Both the position numbers and the translations under genes were made by a program. 64,000 nt of DNA from Oceanisphaera profunda (GTDB taxonomy: Bacteria > Pseudomonadota > Gammaproteobacteria > Enterobacterales > Aeromonadaceae), in contig NZ_CP021377.1 in assembly GCF_002157895.1 (NCBI RefSeq), forward strand, positions 1,364,001 to 1,428,000, written 5' to 3'. Position 1 is the stretch's first letter. Every line of letters begins with the position of its first letter. Below, in pieces: positions 23,268-31,455 of the stretch. Under the pieces are notes generated by a model. That model had not been told where the DNA came from, searched no databases, and saw only the letters and a list, made by a program, of their open reading frames with translations.

Positions 23268-23346
23268 AAAACAGAGTTATTTAACTTTACTCGAATACGT
23301 CAGAGTTGAGTTAAATGAGATAGCGCAGCGTGCGATATCTAAAAGA

Positions 23347-23431
23347 TGGTGGAGGGGACTGGATTCGAACCAGTGAAGGCTGAGCCGTCAGATTTACAGT
23401 CTGATCCCTTTAGCCACTCGGGAACCCCTCC
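23347..23431 (-). tRNA. tRNA-Tyr (GTA anticodon)
   Basis: An 85-nt class II tRNA with a long variable arm. Acceptor GGAGGGG/CCCCTCC, anticodon GTA in GACTGTAAATC, and encoded CCA are visible. Confidence 0.96.
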
Positions 23432-23438
23432 AATGTTA

Positions 23439-23514
<76 letters not shown>

Positions 23515-23529
23515 ACTAGAACGAGGCGA

Positions 23530-23559
23530 ATACTAGGCCATGGGCATGCCGTTATGCAA
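23530..23559 (-). promoter_or_regulatory. Promoter of the tRNA operon
   Basis: TTGCAT (23554-23559) and TAGTAT (23530-23535) are separated by 18 nt. A GC-rich discriminator (TCGCCTCG) leads to the first tRNA about 15 nt later, as is typical of stringently controlled tRNA promoters. Confidence 0.6.
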
Positions 23560-23811
23560 GCGTTGAATGCTAACTTTTTGCCTCAACCGACCTAAGTGCG
23601 CAATAAATAAACAACAAGACCGCTTTTTACCTCATTTTGCCGCCGTAGATGCCCCTTGCGCCTAAAATCTGCTCAGTTATTTTTTTTGCTGCAAGCCCAT
23701 GCTTAAGCTCAGTTGAGCTGCGGCTGGCTTGTCGACGCTTAAACCTTGGTGTATCGTCGCTAAGCGACCCACAGCACGGCCTCATAACCCCATACTTATG
23801 ACCAAACCCTT

Positions 23812-24753
23812 ATGACAATAGACAACGACTCCCCTTATCTCGACTTTTCTCGCGAAGCTTGGTCAGAGCTGCGCGATACTGTGCACCAGCCGTTAAGCGA
23901 AGCTGAGCTAACGCGGCTACGTGGTATTAATGACAAAGTATCACTGGATGAAGTCAGGGATATCTATTTGCCGCTGTCACGCTTGCTCAATCTCTACATT
24001 AAGGCCAAGCAAAGGCGCAGTAAGGTATTGGATCAGTTTTTGAGAAAAGAGCCTCGTCATCTGCCCTATATTATCAGCATCGCCGGTTCGGTAGCTGTGG
24101 GTAAAAGCACCACTGCCCGCATTCTGGCTGCGTTATTAGAACGCTGGCCGCAGCACCCCAAGGTCGCTTTGGTCACCACGGATGGTTTTCTGTATCCGAA
24201 TGCGGAGCTAGCAGCGCGCGGCTTAATGCATAAGAAAGGATTTCCTGAGTCTTATGATATTCGCCGCTTAGTGCAGTTTGTGTCTGATATTAAGTCCGGC
24301 AAGCCTAGGGTCACGGCACCGCTGTATTCGCACTTAAGTTACGACATTATACCGGACGCTGAAGAAGTGGTGGAGCAGGCGGACATAGTAATCATCGAGG
24401 GCTTAAACGTGTTGCAAAGCGGCATGGACTACCCTCATGAGCCGCATCGGGTATTTGTGTCAGACTTCGTGGATTTCTCGGTGTTTGTCGATGCGGATGA
24501 ACAATTGCTGAGAACTTGGTATGTGGAGCGTTTCTTAACGTTACGCGACGGCGCCTTTTCTGACCCTGACTCCTACTTCCATCACTACGCCCATTTAACA
24601 GAAGCGCAAGCGATAGCCACCGCCAGTCGTATTTGGCAAGATATTAACTACCAAAACCTCAGGCAAAATATCTTGCCAACTAAAGACCGCGCCGAGCTGA
24701 TCCTCACCAAAGGCCAAGACCACGGCATAGAGCAGGTGTGGCTGAAGAAGTAA
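23812..24753 (+). CDS. coaA: Pantothenate kinase (type I)
   Basis: CoaA phosphorylates pantothenate, the first and feedback-controlled step of coenzyme A synthesis. The 313-residue protein (E. coli 316) shows the P-loop [16 protein letters not shown] near residue 90. Other conserved blocks are [22 protein letters not shown] and [12 protein letters not shown]. It is divergent from the tRNA cluster and convergent with birA; array C lies 11 nt past its stop. Confidence 0.97.
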   Translation: MTIDNDSPYLDFSREAWSELRDTVHQPLSEAELTRLRGINDKVSLDEVRDIYLPLSRLLNLYIKAKQRRSKVLDQFLRKEPRHLPYIISIAGSVAVGKSTTARILAALLERWPQHPKVALVTTDGFLYPNAELAARGLMHKKGFPESYDIRRLVQFVSDIKSGKPRVTAPLYSHLSYDIIPDAEEVVEQADIVIIEGLNVLQSGMDYPHEPHRVFVSDFVDFSVFVDADEQLLRTWYVERFLTLRDGAFSDPDSYFHHYAHLTEAQAIATASRIWQDINYQNLRQNILPTKDRAELILTKGQDHGIEQVWLKK

Positions 24754-24764
24754 CTCTGAAAGAA

Positions 24765-24786
24765 GCGCCCAGCTCCCAGCGCCCAG
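24765..24786. repeat. Heptamer repeat array C, forward arm
   Basis: GCGCCCA-GCTCCCA-GCGCCCA followed by GTAAAA. Its inverted partner is at 24829-24861, across the coaA-birA convergent junction. Confidence 0.7.
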
Positions 24787-24820
24787 TAAAAACGCCGTCT
24801 TTGTTTTGCCGTGTTGAGTA

Positions 24821-25876
24821 TTATGTCGAGCTGGGCGCTCGGCGCTCGGCGCTCGGCGCTGTATCTTCCCCGCGCAGCGACACTTCGCCGCCTAAGAAGC
24901 GCTTGATTTTGCCGTCGGCTAATTCCAACAACAGTGCGCCTTGCTCATCTATGCCGCGAGCTGTGCCCTGAATCACTTGCTCACCCATCAATATGCGCAC
25001 CGGCTTGCCGTTAAAATAGTCCAGCTGATTCCATTGCTCGCGAAAAGCACGAATACCGTGGGCTTCAAAAATGCTTAAACAATGCTGCAGGTGCTGACTA
25101 AGGGCTATCACTAAGCCGTTACGATCGTTAATTTCCCCTAACTCGGCTAATTCAGCAAAAGGCTGATTGATGCGTGCTTGTTCGCTACTCGGCAAGAGTA
25201 AATTTAAGCCCAAACCAACCACCAATTGACAAGGCCCACCGGCGGTGCCGGACATTTCTACTAAGATGCCGGCCAGCTTGCGGCCATTCACATATAAATC
25301 ATTGGGCCATTTAAGTTGTACGCCACTAAAGCCTTGAGCCTCTAATGATTCCACCACCGCTATGCCCACCACTAGACTCAAGCCCATGGCCGCCGCCATG
25401 CCCTGCTCGAGTCGCCAATACATGCTCATGATTAGCTGGCCACCAAAAGGCGAAACCCAATTGCGACCGCGTCGCCCTCGACCCGCCGTTTGGCACTCAG
25501 CCACACAGATATCACCGTTATTAAGCTGATTAAGCTGTGCCAACCAATGCTGATTGGTCGAGCCAATCACCGGGATAAGCTCCACCCGCTGCGGCGCCAG
25601 CTCACGACTTAACCGATGCTGATCCAATAACTGCAAGGGCACCGCCAAGCGATAGCCCTTACCACTCACGCTGTACACTTCTAGCCCCAGCGCCTTAATG
25701 GCTTGCACATGTTTACTGACCGCAGCACGACTGACCGCTAGCTGCTCACCTAATTGCTCGCCAGAGTGAAACTGTCCATCAGCCAATAAGGTAAGCAAAG
25801 CCTCGCGCAACGGGCTTAGCTCTTGTTTAGGTTCAGATTTAGGCTCTTGTTTAGGCATAGAGTTTAGCTCAGACAC
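24821..25876 (-). CDS. birA: Bifunctional biotin-protein ligase / biotin operon repressor
   Basis: BirA attaches biotin to acetyl-CoA carboxylase and, as biotinyl-5'-AMP complex, represses bio genes. The 351-residue protein has an N-terminal winged helix (HSGEQLGEQLAVSRAAVSKHVQAI, about residues 37-60), the ligase ATP/biotin loop GRGRRGRNWVSPFGGQ and KWPNDLYVNGRKLAGILVE. A GTG at 25876 overlaps the murB end; ATG at 25858 is an alternative start. E. coli BirA has 321 residues. The excess comes from a polar N-terminal tail (KQEPKSEPKQE) and a C-terminal tail (DTAPSAERRAPSST) encoded by repeat array C'. Confidence 0.95.
   Translation of the reverse strand: MSELNSMPKQEPKSEPKQELSPLREALLTLLADGQFHSGEQLGEQLAVSRAAVSKHVQAIKALGLEVYSVSGKGYRLAVPLQLLDQHRLSRELAPQRVELIPVIGSTNQHWLAQLNQLNNGDICVAECQTAGRGRRGRNWVSPFGGQLIMSMYWRLEQGMAAAMGLSLVVGIAVVESLEAQGFSGVQLKWPNDLYVNGRKLAGILVEMSGTAGGPCQLVVGLGLNLLLPSSEQARINQPFAELAELGEINDRNGLVIALSQHLQHCLSIFEAHGIRAFREQWNQLDYFNGKPVRILMGEQVIQGTARGIDEQGALLLELADGKIKRFLGGEVSLRGEDTAPSAERRAPSST
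24829..24861. repeat. Heptamer repeat array C', inverted arm inside the birA 3' end
   Basis: AGC-TGGGCGC-TCGGCGC-TCGGCGC-TCGGCGC is the most regular copy, with three identical units. Read on the minus strand it encodes the last residues of birA. Confidence 0.75.
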
Positions 25877-26898
25877 GCCAGCGCCTCATCCAAATAGGTT
25901 TCACCCGCCGCTCCTATCATGCGCACTTCGGGATCTAGGCGCACACCAAACATCTGCTCTACGCGCTCGCGCACCAAGGCCGCCAAACGCAATACATCTT
26001 CCGCCGTGGCTCCGCCCAGATTAACCAGCACTAAGGCTTGTTGGGTATGCACACCGGCACCCCCTACTTTCACGCCTTTTAAGCCCGCTTGTTCAATCAG
26101 CCAACCAGCGGCCAGCTTGCTAACTCCCGGCTCGGCGGCAAATACAGGCAACTTAGGCCACGCTAATTTAAGCGCTTCTGCTTGTGCCGTGACCACTTTG
26201 GGGTTTTTAAAGAAACTGCCCGCATTGCCGAGCACCACAGGATCAGGCAATTTGGCTTGGCGAGTAGCGCACACTTTTTCAAAAATTTGCGCCGGTGTGG
26301 CGGCTTCACCTAATTCGGCCAGCGGGCCATAACCGAGCACTGGCTGCCAAGCTTTAGGTAAACGAAAGGTCACGCTAACGATTAAGTGCTGTCTGGCCTC
26401 ATGCTTAAACACGCTATCGCGATAACCAAAGGCGCACTCCTCATTAGACCAGGTTTTATACTCGCCGCTTTGCCAGTCGAAGCTTTCAACTTGCTGACAA
26501 AATTGCGCCAGCTCCACTCCATAAGCACCGATATTTTGCACCGGCGATGCCCCCACAGTGCCGGGGATCAGGGCTAAATTTTCCAGCCCAGGCATATTCT
26601 GTGCTAAGCACAGGCACACCAATTGATGCCAGTTTTCTCCGCCCTCCACCGCCACCAACCAAGCATCTTCAGTCTCGGTCACTGCGATGCCTTTCAGTCG
26701 ATTAACCAGAACCAGTCCGCTAAAGGGGGCGGTAAACAACAGGTTAGAGCCTTCACCGACTAATAATAACGGCGTTTGCCGATAGGCTTGCCATACGCGT
26801 TGCAGCTGTTCGCGTGCCGTTAGCTCTACCAATTGTTCGGCAGTGTGGTTAAGACCAAAAGTGTTATAGGGGGCGAGAGCAGCCGAGGTAACTTGCAT
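25864..26898 (-). CDS. murB: UDP-N-acetylenolpyruvoylglucosamine reductase
   Basis: MurB uses NADPH and FAD to reduce enolpyruvyl-UDP-GlcNAc to UDP-MurNAc in peptidoglycan synthesis. The 344 residues (E. coli 342) include the FAD-binding NTFGLNHTAEQLVEL, LLLVGEGSNLLF and GENLALIPGTVGASPVQNIGAYG-type core (seen as LENLALIPGTVGASPVQNIG). The catalytic serine segment GNAGSFFKNP and SAG-like WLIEQAGLKG follow. It overlaps birA by 13 nt, the same murB-birA pairing as in E. coli. Confidence 0.97.
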   Translation of the reverse strand: MQVTSAALAPYNTFGLNHTAEQLVELTAREQLQRVWQAYRQTPLLLVGEGSNLLFTAPFSGLVLVNRLKGIAVTETEDAWLVAVEGGENWHQLVCLCLAQNMPGLENLALIPGTVGASPVQNIGAYGVELAQFCQQVESFDWQSGEYKTWSNEECAFGYRDSVFKHEARQHLIVSVTFRLPKAWQPVLGYGPLAELGEAATPAQIFEKVCATRQAKLPDPVVLGNAGSFFKNPKVVTAQAEALKLAWPKLPVFAAEPGVSKLAAGWLIEQAGLKGVKVGGAGVHTQQALVLVNLGGATAEDVLRLAALVRERVEQMFGVRLDPEVRMIGAAGETYLDEALACLS

Positions 26899-26940
26899 GA
26901 TGAGGATTCCTAAATAAATGCCGGCTCAGTGTACCTGAAC

Positions 26941-26969
26941 TCATGAGTCGTGAGGAGTGAGACATGAGG
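26941..26969. repeat. Second heptamer family (TCACTCC type), arm at the murB 5' side
   Basis: On the minus strand TCATGTC-TCACTCC-TCACGAC-TCATGAG. An opposite-strand array of the same family lies at 27025-27072, next to the topB stop. Confidence 0.5.
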
Positions 26970-27024
26970 ATACAAGCACGACAAACTGCACACTCGCTCC
27001 GAGGTTGTAGATTTAGTATTTCTC

Positions 27025-27072
27025 TTCATCCTTTACTCTTCACTCGCCACTTTTTACGCCTTACGCTTCGTC
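27025..27072. repeat. Second heptamer family array overlapping the topB 3' end
   Basis: TTCATCC, TTTACTC, TTCACTC, GCCACTT, TTTACGC and CTTACGC follow one another. The array encodes the last residues and the stop codon of topB on the minus strand. Confidence 0.5.
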
Positions 27073-28991
27073 GTTTTAACGCGCCCTTTACGCTTTTTAA
27101 AGTTTGGCGCTTTACCGCTGCCTTTCAAGCCCTTAAAGGCGTTCACATCCACCGCTGCAATTAACTGCGGCAATGACGTTTCCAGATCCGTCATAAAGGC
27201 TTGGTAACCGGCTTGCTTGCGACTAATGGCGTCCAGTACCGACTCCCAGCGAGCCGTCATATCCGGCGTGGTGGCAGAAGCTGGTAAACTGGCTATCAGC
27301 TGGGCGCCGGCTTCTGTGGCACGAATTTGCTTACCTTCGCGGCGTAAGAATTGACGGGTAAACAGCAATTCGATAATCCCCGCTCGCGTGGCCTCAGTGC
27401 CTAAGCCATCAGTATCGCGCAGTATCTTTTTCAGCTCGCCGTCCGTTACGTAGCGGGCGATATTGGTCATGGCGGCCAACAAGCTGGCATCGGTAAAATA
27501 ACGCGGCGGCTGAGTGAGTTTGTCGAGTCGCTCACCGCGTACACAAAACACTGTCTCCCCCACTGTTAACTCCGGCAGCTGTGACTGCAGCTCTTCATCC
27601 TCAGGCTCTGCTGGGTTGGCTTGGCGAGCTTGCGCAAACAACTGCTTCCACCCTGGGCTGCCTTGTTGACGGGCGCGAGCCACAAAGCGGCCACCGGCAA
27701 TCTCCAGCTCCAGTAATTTATCCTCGTATTGCCAAGGCGGATAAAACTGCGCCAAATATTGGCGAGCCACTAGCTGATACACCTTGAGCTCGGTGCTGGA
27801 TAATTTGCTGCCATCCATGGCTTTAGCGGTGGGAATAATAGCGTGATGCGCCGCCACTTTTTTATCATCCCACGCCTTACTGCGCCGACTTAAATCAGCA
27901 CCGCTCACCGCACCTGCCAGCTCAGTGCAGGTGTTAGCGATAGCCTGCGTCACTGCACCAGCTTGGGAAAAATGTTCGCTGGGCAAATAGCGATTATCGG
28001 AGCGGGGATAGGTGAGCAATTTATGGCGCTCGTAGAGCGTCTGACAGATATCGAGTACCTGCTTGGCGCTTAAGCCAAAACGGCGCGCGGCATCTATTTG
28101 CAAGGAGGATAAATTATAAGGCAAGGGCGGTGGCTGTTGGCGGGATTTAGTCTCAGCTTTAGTCACACGACCGTTTTGCTGGGTAATACGCTTGACTACG
28201 TTGTCGGCCAAACTCTGAGATAACACCCGCCCTTCTTCATCCTGCCAAGGCGCACAGGCTGCGCTAGGTTGCCATTTAGCCTTAAATGCCTGAGCTTGCT
28301 CTGTGGTGAGATGCGCTTGTACTTCAAAATAAGGCTTGGCAGTAAAATCGGCGATCTCTTGGTCGCGGCGTACCACTAACCCCAGTAGCGGCGTTTGCAC
28401 GCGCCCCACCGACAGCACACCTTGATAGCCCATTTTTTGTCCCTGAATGGTGCACAGCCGACTCATATTAATGCCGTACAACCAATCAGCGCGCGAGCGG
28501 GCCAATGCCGAGACCGATAAGGGCACAAACTCTTTATTGGAGCGCAGTGCCGCCAGCGATTTTTTCACCGCACTGGGGTTAAGATCACTGATTAAACAGC
28601 GCTGCACCCGATCACGCTTAGCGCTAGACACACCACAAAAGCTGATCACTTGATCTACCAACAACTGACCCTCGCGATCTGGGTCCCCCACGTGCACTAT
28701 CTCGGTGGCTTGTTTAAGCAGCTTTTTAACCACTGCTAACTGACTGCGGGTTTTAGGCTTAGCTTCTAACTTCCACTCGCGAGGAATAATGGGCAAATGC
28801 TCTAAGCGCCATTGTTTAAAGGCAGGGTCGTAAGCATCAGGCTGGGCCTGTTCAAGCAAATGACCAATACACCAAGTAACCACATCACCATTACCCAGAC
28901 GAATAAAGCCTTCATCCTGTTGCTGAGGTTTTGGTAAGGCTGCTGCTAGGGCGCGCCCGAGACTAGGCTTTTCGGCGATATAGAGGATCAT
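27054..28991 (-). CDS. topB: DNA topoisomerase III
   Basis: A type IA topoisomerase that passes single strands, with a role in decatenation with RecQ. The 645 residues (E. coli 653) include the Toprim start LYIAEKPSLGRALA, the metal-binding HVGDPDREGQLLVDQ and the active-site tyrosine in LLTYPRSDNRYLP. The C terminus is strongly basic (KAPNFKKRKGRVKTTKRKA), and its last residues come from a repeat array. It is transcribed in the same direction as murB and birA but is separated from murB by 155 nt of repeats. Confidence 0.97.
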   Translation of the reverse strand: MILYIAEKPSLGRALAAALPKPQQQDEGFIRLGNGDVVTWCIGHLLEQAQPDAYDPAFKQWRLEHLPIIPREWKLEAKPKTRSQLAVVKKLLKQATEIVHVGDPDREGQLLVDQVISFCGVSSAKRDRVQRCLISDLNPSAVKKSLAALRSNKEFVPLSVSALARSRADWLYGINMSRLCTIQGQKMGYQGVLSVGRVQTPLLGLVVRRDQEIADFTAKPYFEVQAHLTTEQAQAFKAKWQPSAACAPWQDEEGRVLSQSLADNVVKRITQQNGRVTKAETKSRQQPPPLPYNLSSLQIDAARRFGLSAKQVLDICQTLYERHKLLTYPRSDNRYLPSEHFSQAGAVTQAIANTCTELAGAVSGADLSRRSKAWDDKKVAAHHAIIPTAKAMDGSKLSSTELKVYQLVARQYLAQFYPPWQYEDKLLELEIAGGRFVARARQQGSPGWKQLFAQARQANPAEPEDEELQSQLPELTVGETVFCVRGERLDKLTQPPRYFTDASLLAAMTNIARYVTDGELKKILRDTDGLGTEATRAGIIELLFTRQFLRREGKQIRATEAGAQLIASLPASATTPDMTARWESVLDAISRKQAGYQAFMTDLETSLPQLIAAVDVNAFKGLKGSGKAPNFKKRKGRVKTTKRKA

Positions 28992-29048
28992 GACTCAACT
29001 TAAGATAACTGTATATGGATACAGGTTAGCAGCAATCTCAGCGCAAAC

Positions 29049-29510
29049 TCAATAATCGTCTTCGAGCAAGAAGTCGTCCATACACTCCACCAAGTAAATC
29101 CAGTCGTCTTCTACTACTGGTTCCACTGGGTCTTCGTCACCTTCGCCATACTCTTGCCAATAAAAAGCACGCAGCGCCAGCGGAAAGTCACCGTAGTCTT
29201 CGGCCAGTGCCGACAAGGGGCCAAACCACAGCAGGCGCGTTAACCCTACGGTGAGATCGTTAAGGTACTCGGTTAATACCTCCGGCTCTGGGTATTGCTC
29301 GATTAATAACTCGAAGCGCTCTTTGGCGACCAAGACCTGCTCCGGCTCTAGCTCACCTAATTCAGCCACATAGTTCAGGTAGTCATTCAGCAAGTGTTCA
29401 AAGGCATGCTCTTCATCTTCCAGCCACTGGCAGCGGGTTTCTTTACGACTGATCACCGACATAGCGACCCCTTCATCCAGAAAACACAGTGCCCAAGCCT
29501 GATTATCCAT
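29049..29510 (-). CDS. Acidic conserved protein of unknown function
   Basis: A 153-residue, very acidic protein (for example GEGDEDPVEPVVEDDW and a C-terminal DDFLLEDDY). It has no signal peptide, membrane segment or recognised catalytic motif. The start at 29510 has GGAG 6 nt upstream; a second ATG at 29462 also has a usable AGGGG. The central part is helical and leucine-rich (LLNDYLNYVAELGELEP). It lies 57 nt upstream of topB on the same strand, so the two may be co-transcribed. I do not recognise the family. Confidence 0.7.
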   Translation of the reverse strand: MDNQAWALCFLDEGVAMSVISRKETRCQWLEDEEHAFEHLLNDYLNYVAELGELEPEQVLVAKERFELLIEQYPEPEVLTEYLNDLTVGLTRLLWFGPLSALAEDYGDFPLALRAFYWQEYGEGDEDPVEPVVEDDWIYLVECMDDFLLEDDY

Positions 29511-29600
29511 TCGCTACTCCGCCGTTGATTAGCAATACATTAGCTATTTATTTAAGGCGTCAGTTTAGCTGAATGTGGGCAAACATGAGAGGGAAACCCA

Positions 29601-29617
29601 GCGCCGAGCGACCAGGC
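29601..29617. repeat. GCGCCNA heptamer fragment
   Basis: GCGCCGA-GCGACCA-GGCTAAT, a short degenerate copy in the gap between the acidic protein gene and msrQ. No inverted partner is seen nearby. Confidence 0.45.
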
Positions 29618-29688
29618 TAATGAAGAACAGAGAAAAAACGGACCAAGAGCACTGGTTGTTCTTTCAAGGATAGTGTGGCGAGAAATCG

Positions 29689-30339
29689 CTACCTGCGCTT
29701 AGTGCTGGATGTTTGACGCTTAAATAGGCCCTTGAGTGGGCGCAGCAGCTTGTCACGACGCCACCATAATAAGCTGAGGCTCAGCAGCAGATAAATAAGC
29801 GGTTGGATCCAGCCCGACTTAACCGCCCACCAATAATGAATGGGGATCAAGACCGCCGCCAAATAGACCCAGTTATGCAACCGCTGCCAGTAGCGGCCTA
29901 AGCGTCGTTGGATCTTTTGCAGTGACGTTAAGCTCAGCAGCAACAGGATCAACCAAGACAGCATGCCCAAGGTGACAAAGCCGCGTTTAATAATCTCGCT
30001 GCCAATTAGGCTCCAGCCCCATTGCAGATCCAGCCATAACCACACCAGTAAATGTAAGCTGGCATAGGCAAAGCTCCATAAGCCGATCAGGCGACGCACC
30101 TTAATCAAAGGCGCACTTTTAAGCGCCTTGGCCAACGGCGAAACACATAAGCTCAGCAATAAGATGCGCAGCGCCCAATCCCCAAAATATTGGATCAGCT
30201 CAGGAATAGGGTCGGCACTAAAGCGGCCGACCGAAAACGCCCACGGCAACCACACTAACGGCAAGATGGCCGCAAGATGCAGCAGTATTTTAAGGCCGGT
30301 TATCTTCTTCGGGCTGAGTTTTATACGCAGTGCTTTCAC
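29689..30339 (-). CDS. msrQ: MsrPQ methionine sulfoxide reductase, heme-binding membrane subunit
   Basis: MsrQ passes electrons from the respiratory chain to periplasmic MsrP. The 216-residue protein (E. coli YedZ 211) has about six hydrophobic segments. Candidate heme-ligand histidines lie in KILLHLAAILP, SLHLLVWLWLD and RLHNWVYLAAVLIPIHYWW. The GTG start immediately follows the msrP stop, so the pair is translationally coupled. Confidence 0.92.
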   Translation of the reverse strand: MKALRIKLSPKKITGLKILLHLAAILPLVWLPWAFSVGRFSADPIPELIQYFGDWALRILLLSLCVSPLAKALKSAPLIKVRRLIGLWSFAYASLHLLVWLWLDLQWGWSLIGSEIIKRGFVTLGMLSWLILLLLSLTSLQKIQRRLGRYWQRLHNWVYLAAVLIPIHYWWAVKSGWIQPLIYLLLSLSLLWWRRDKLLRPLKGLFKRQTSSTKRR

Positions 30340-31374
30340 CTAATAAAATTTCCGTAAATCCATGCCTTGATAGAGGCTGGCCACTTCATCTTCATAGCCG
30401 TTAAACATCAAGGTAGGCTGACGCCCACTGCCAAATAAACCGCCTTCGGCGATAACTCGCTCGGTGGCTTGGCTCCAACGAGGGTGGTCAACCTTGGGAT
30501 TGACGTTGGCATAAAAACCATACTCGTAAGAGGCCAGCTTGTTCCAAGTGGTGGGCGGTTGTTTATCGGTCAGGTGAATATTTACGATGGACTTAATGCC
30601 CTTAAAGCCATATTTCCAAGGCAGTACTAAACGCACCGGCGCGCCATTTTGCGGCGGCAAGGTTTTACCGTACATGCCCACCGCTAACAGCGCTAAGGGA
30701 TGCATGGCCTCATCGAGTCGCAAGCCTTCTACATAGGGGTACTCAATACCGCCCCCCACAAAGCGTGACGATTGGCCGCGCATCTGTTTAGGATCATACA
30801 AGGTTTCAAAGGCCACATACTTAGCTTTCGAGGTAGGCTTAGCCGCCTTAATAATGCTACTTAAAGGCACGCCCAACCAAGGGATCACCATAGACCAAGC
30901 TTCCACACAGCGATGGCGGTAAATACGCTCTTCCAGCTGCTGCTTCTCTAACCAAGCCCAGACATCTATGGTTTGTGGATGCTCCACTTCGCCAGAAATG
31001 GTAATGGTCCAGGGCTTAGTCTTAAATTGCTGGGCGTAGCGTGCAGGATCGGATTTGTCGGCACCAAACTCGTAGAAGTTATTATAGGTGGTGGCGACCC
31101 CCTCGGCGGTGGGTGCGATATCAAGTTGATAGGCTTTAGGTTGGCTAAAGGTGAGTGGCTCAGTACTGGCTATCACTTCTTTAGCGCCCTGCTCTTTCGT
31201 CTCTTTACTACCGAGAAGAGCATCAAATAGACCGGCGCTGGCCGGTGCGCTTAATGCGGCGGCACCCAGCCCTAAGCCTAATCCTTGCAGGATTTGGCGG
31301 CGCTGCAGATACACAGACTCAGGCGTGACTTGGTTTTCGCTTAAGTGTGATTTTTTCTTATTATAAATCAGCAT
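30340..31374 (-). CDS. msrP: MsrPQ methionine sulfoxide reductase, molybdopterin catalytic subunit
   Basis: MsrP repairs oxidised methionines of envelope proteins. The ATG at 31374 gives 344 residues (E. coli 334) and the standard start [26 protein letters not shown]; the frame continues to 31443 without family support. A twin-arginine signal is visible ([17 protein letters not shown]), which fits export of the folded molybdenum protein. The molybdenum-ligand cysteine lies in [16 protein letters not shown]. It follows glrR by about 80 nt and precedes msrQ directly. Confidence 0.95.
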   Translation of the reverse strand: MLIYNKKKSHLSENQVTPESVYLQRRQILQGLGLGLGAAALSAPASAGLFDALLGSKETKEQGAKEVIASTEPLTFSQPKAYQLDIAPTAEGVATTYNNFYEFGADKSDPARYAQQFKTKPWTITISGEVEHPQTIDVWAWLEKQQLEERIYRHRCVEAWSMVIPWLGVPLSSIIKAAKPTSKAKYVAFETLYDPKQMRGQSSRFVGGGIEYPYVEGLRLDEAMHPLALLAVGMYGKTLPPQNGAPVRLVLPWKYGFKGIKSIVNIHLTDKQPPTTWNKLASYEYGFYANVNPKVDHPRWSQATERVIAEGGLFGSGRQPTLMFNGYEDEVASLYQGMDLRKFY

Positions 31375-31455
31375 AGGAGTCCCGTGGAGAGCTTGGTGTA
31401 TTAAAGGCCTTATTAAAGGCTTAGCTATTAAGAGCGACCTCACCGCAAAAAAATT

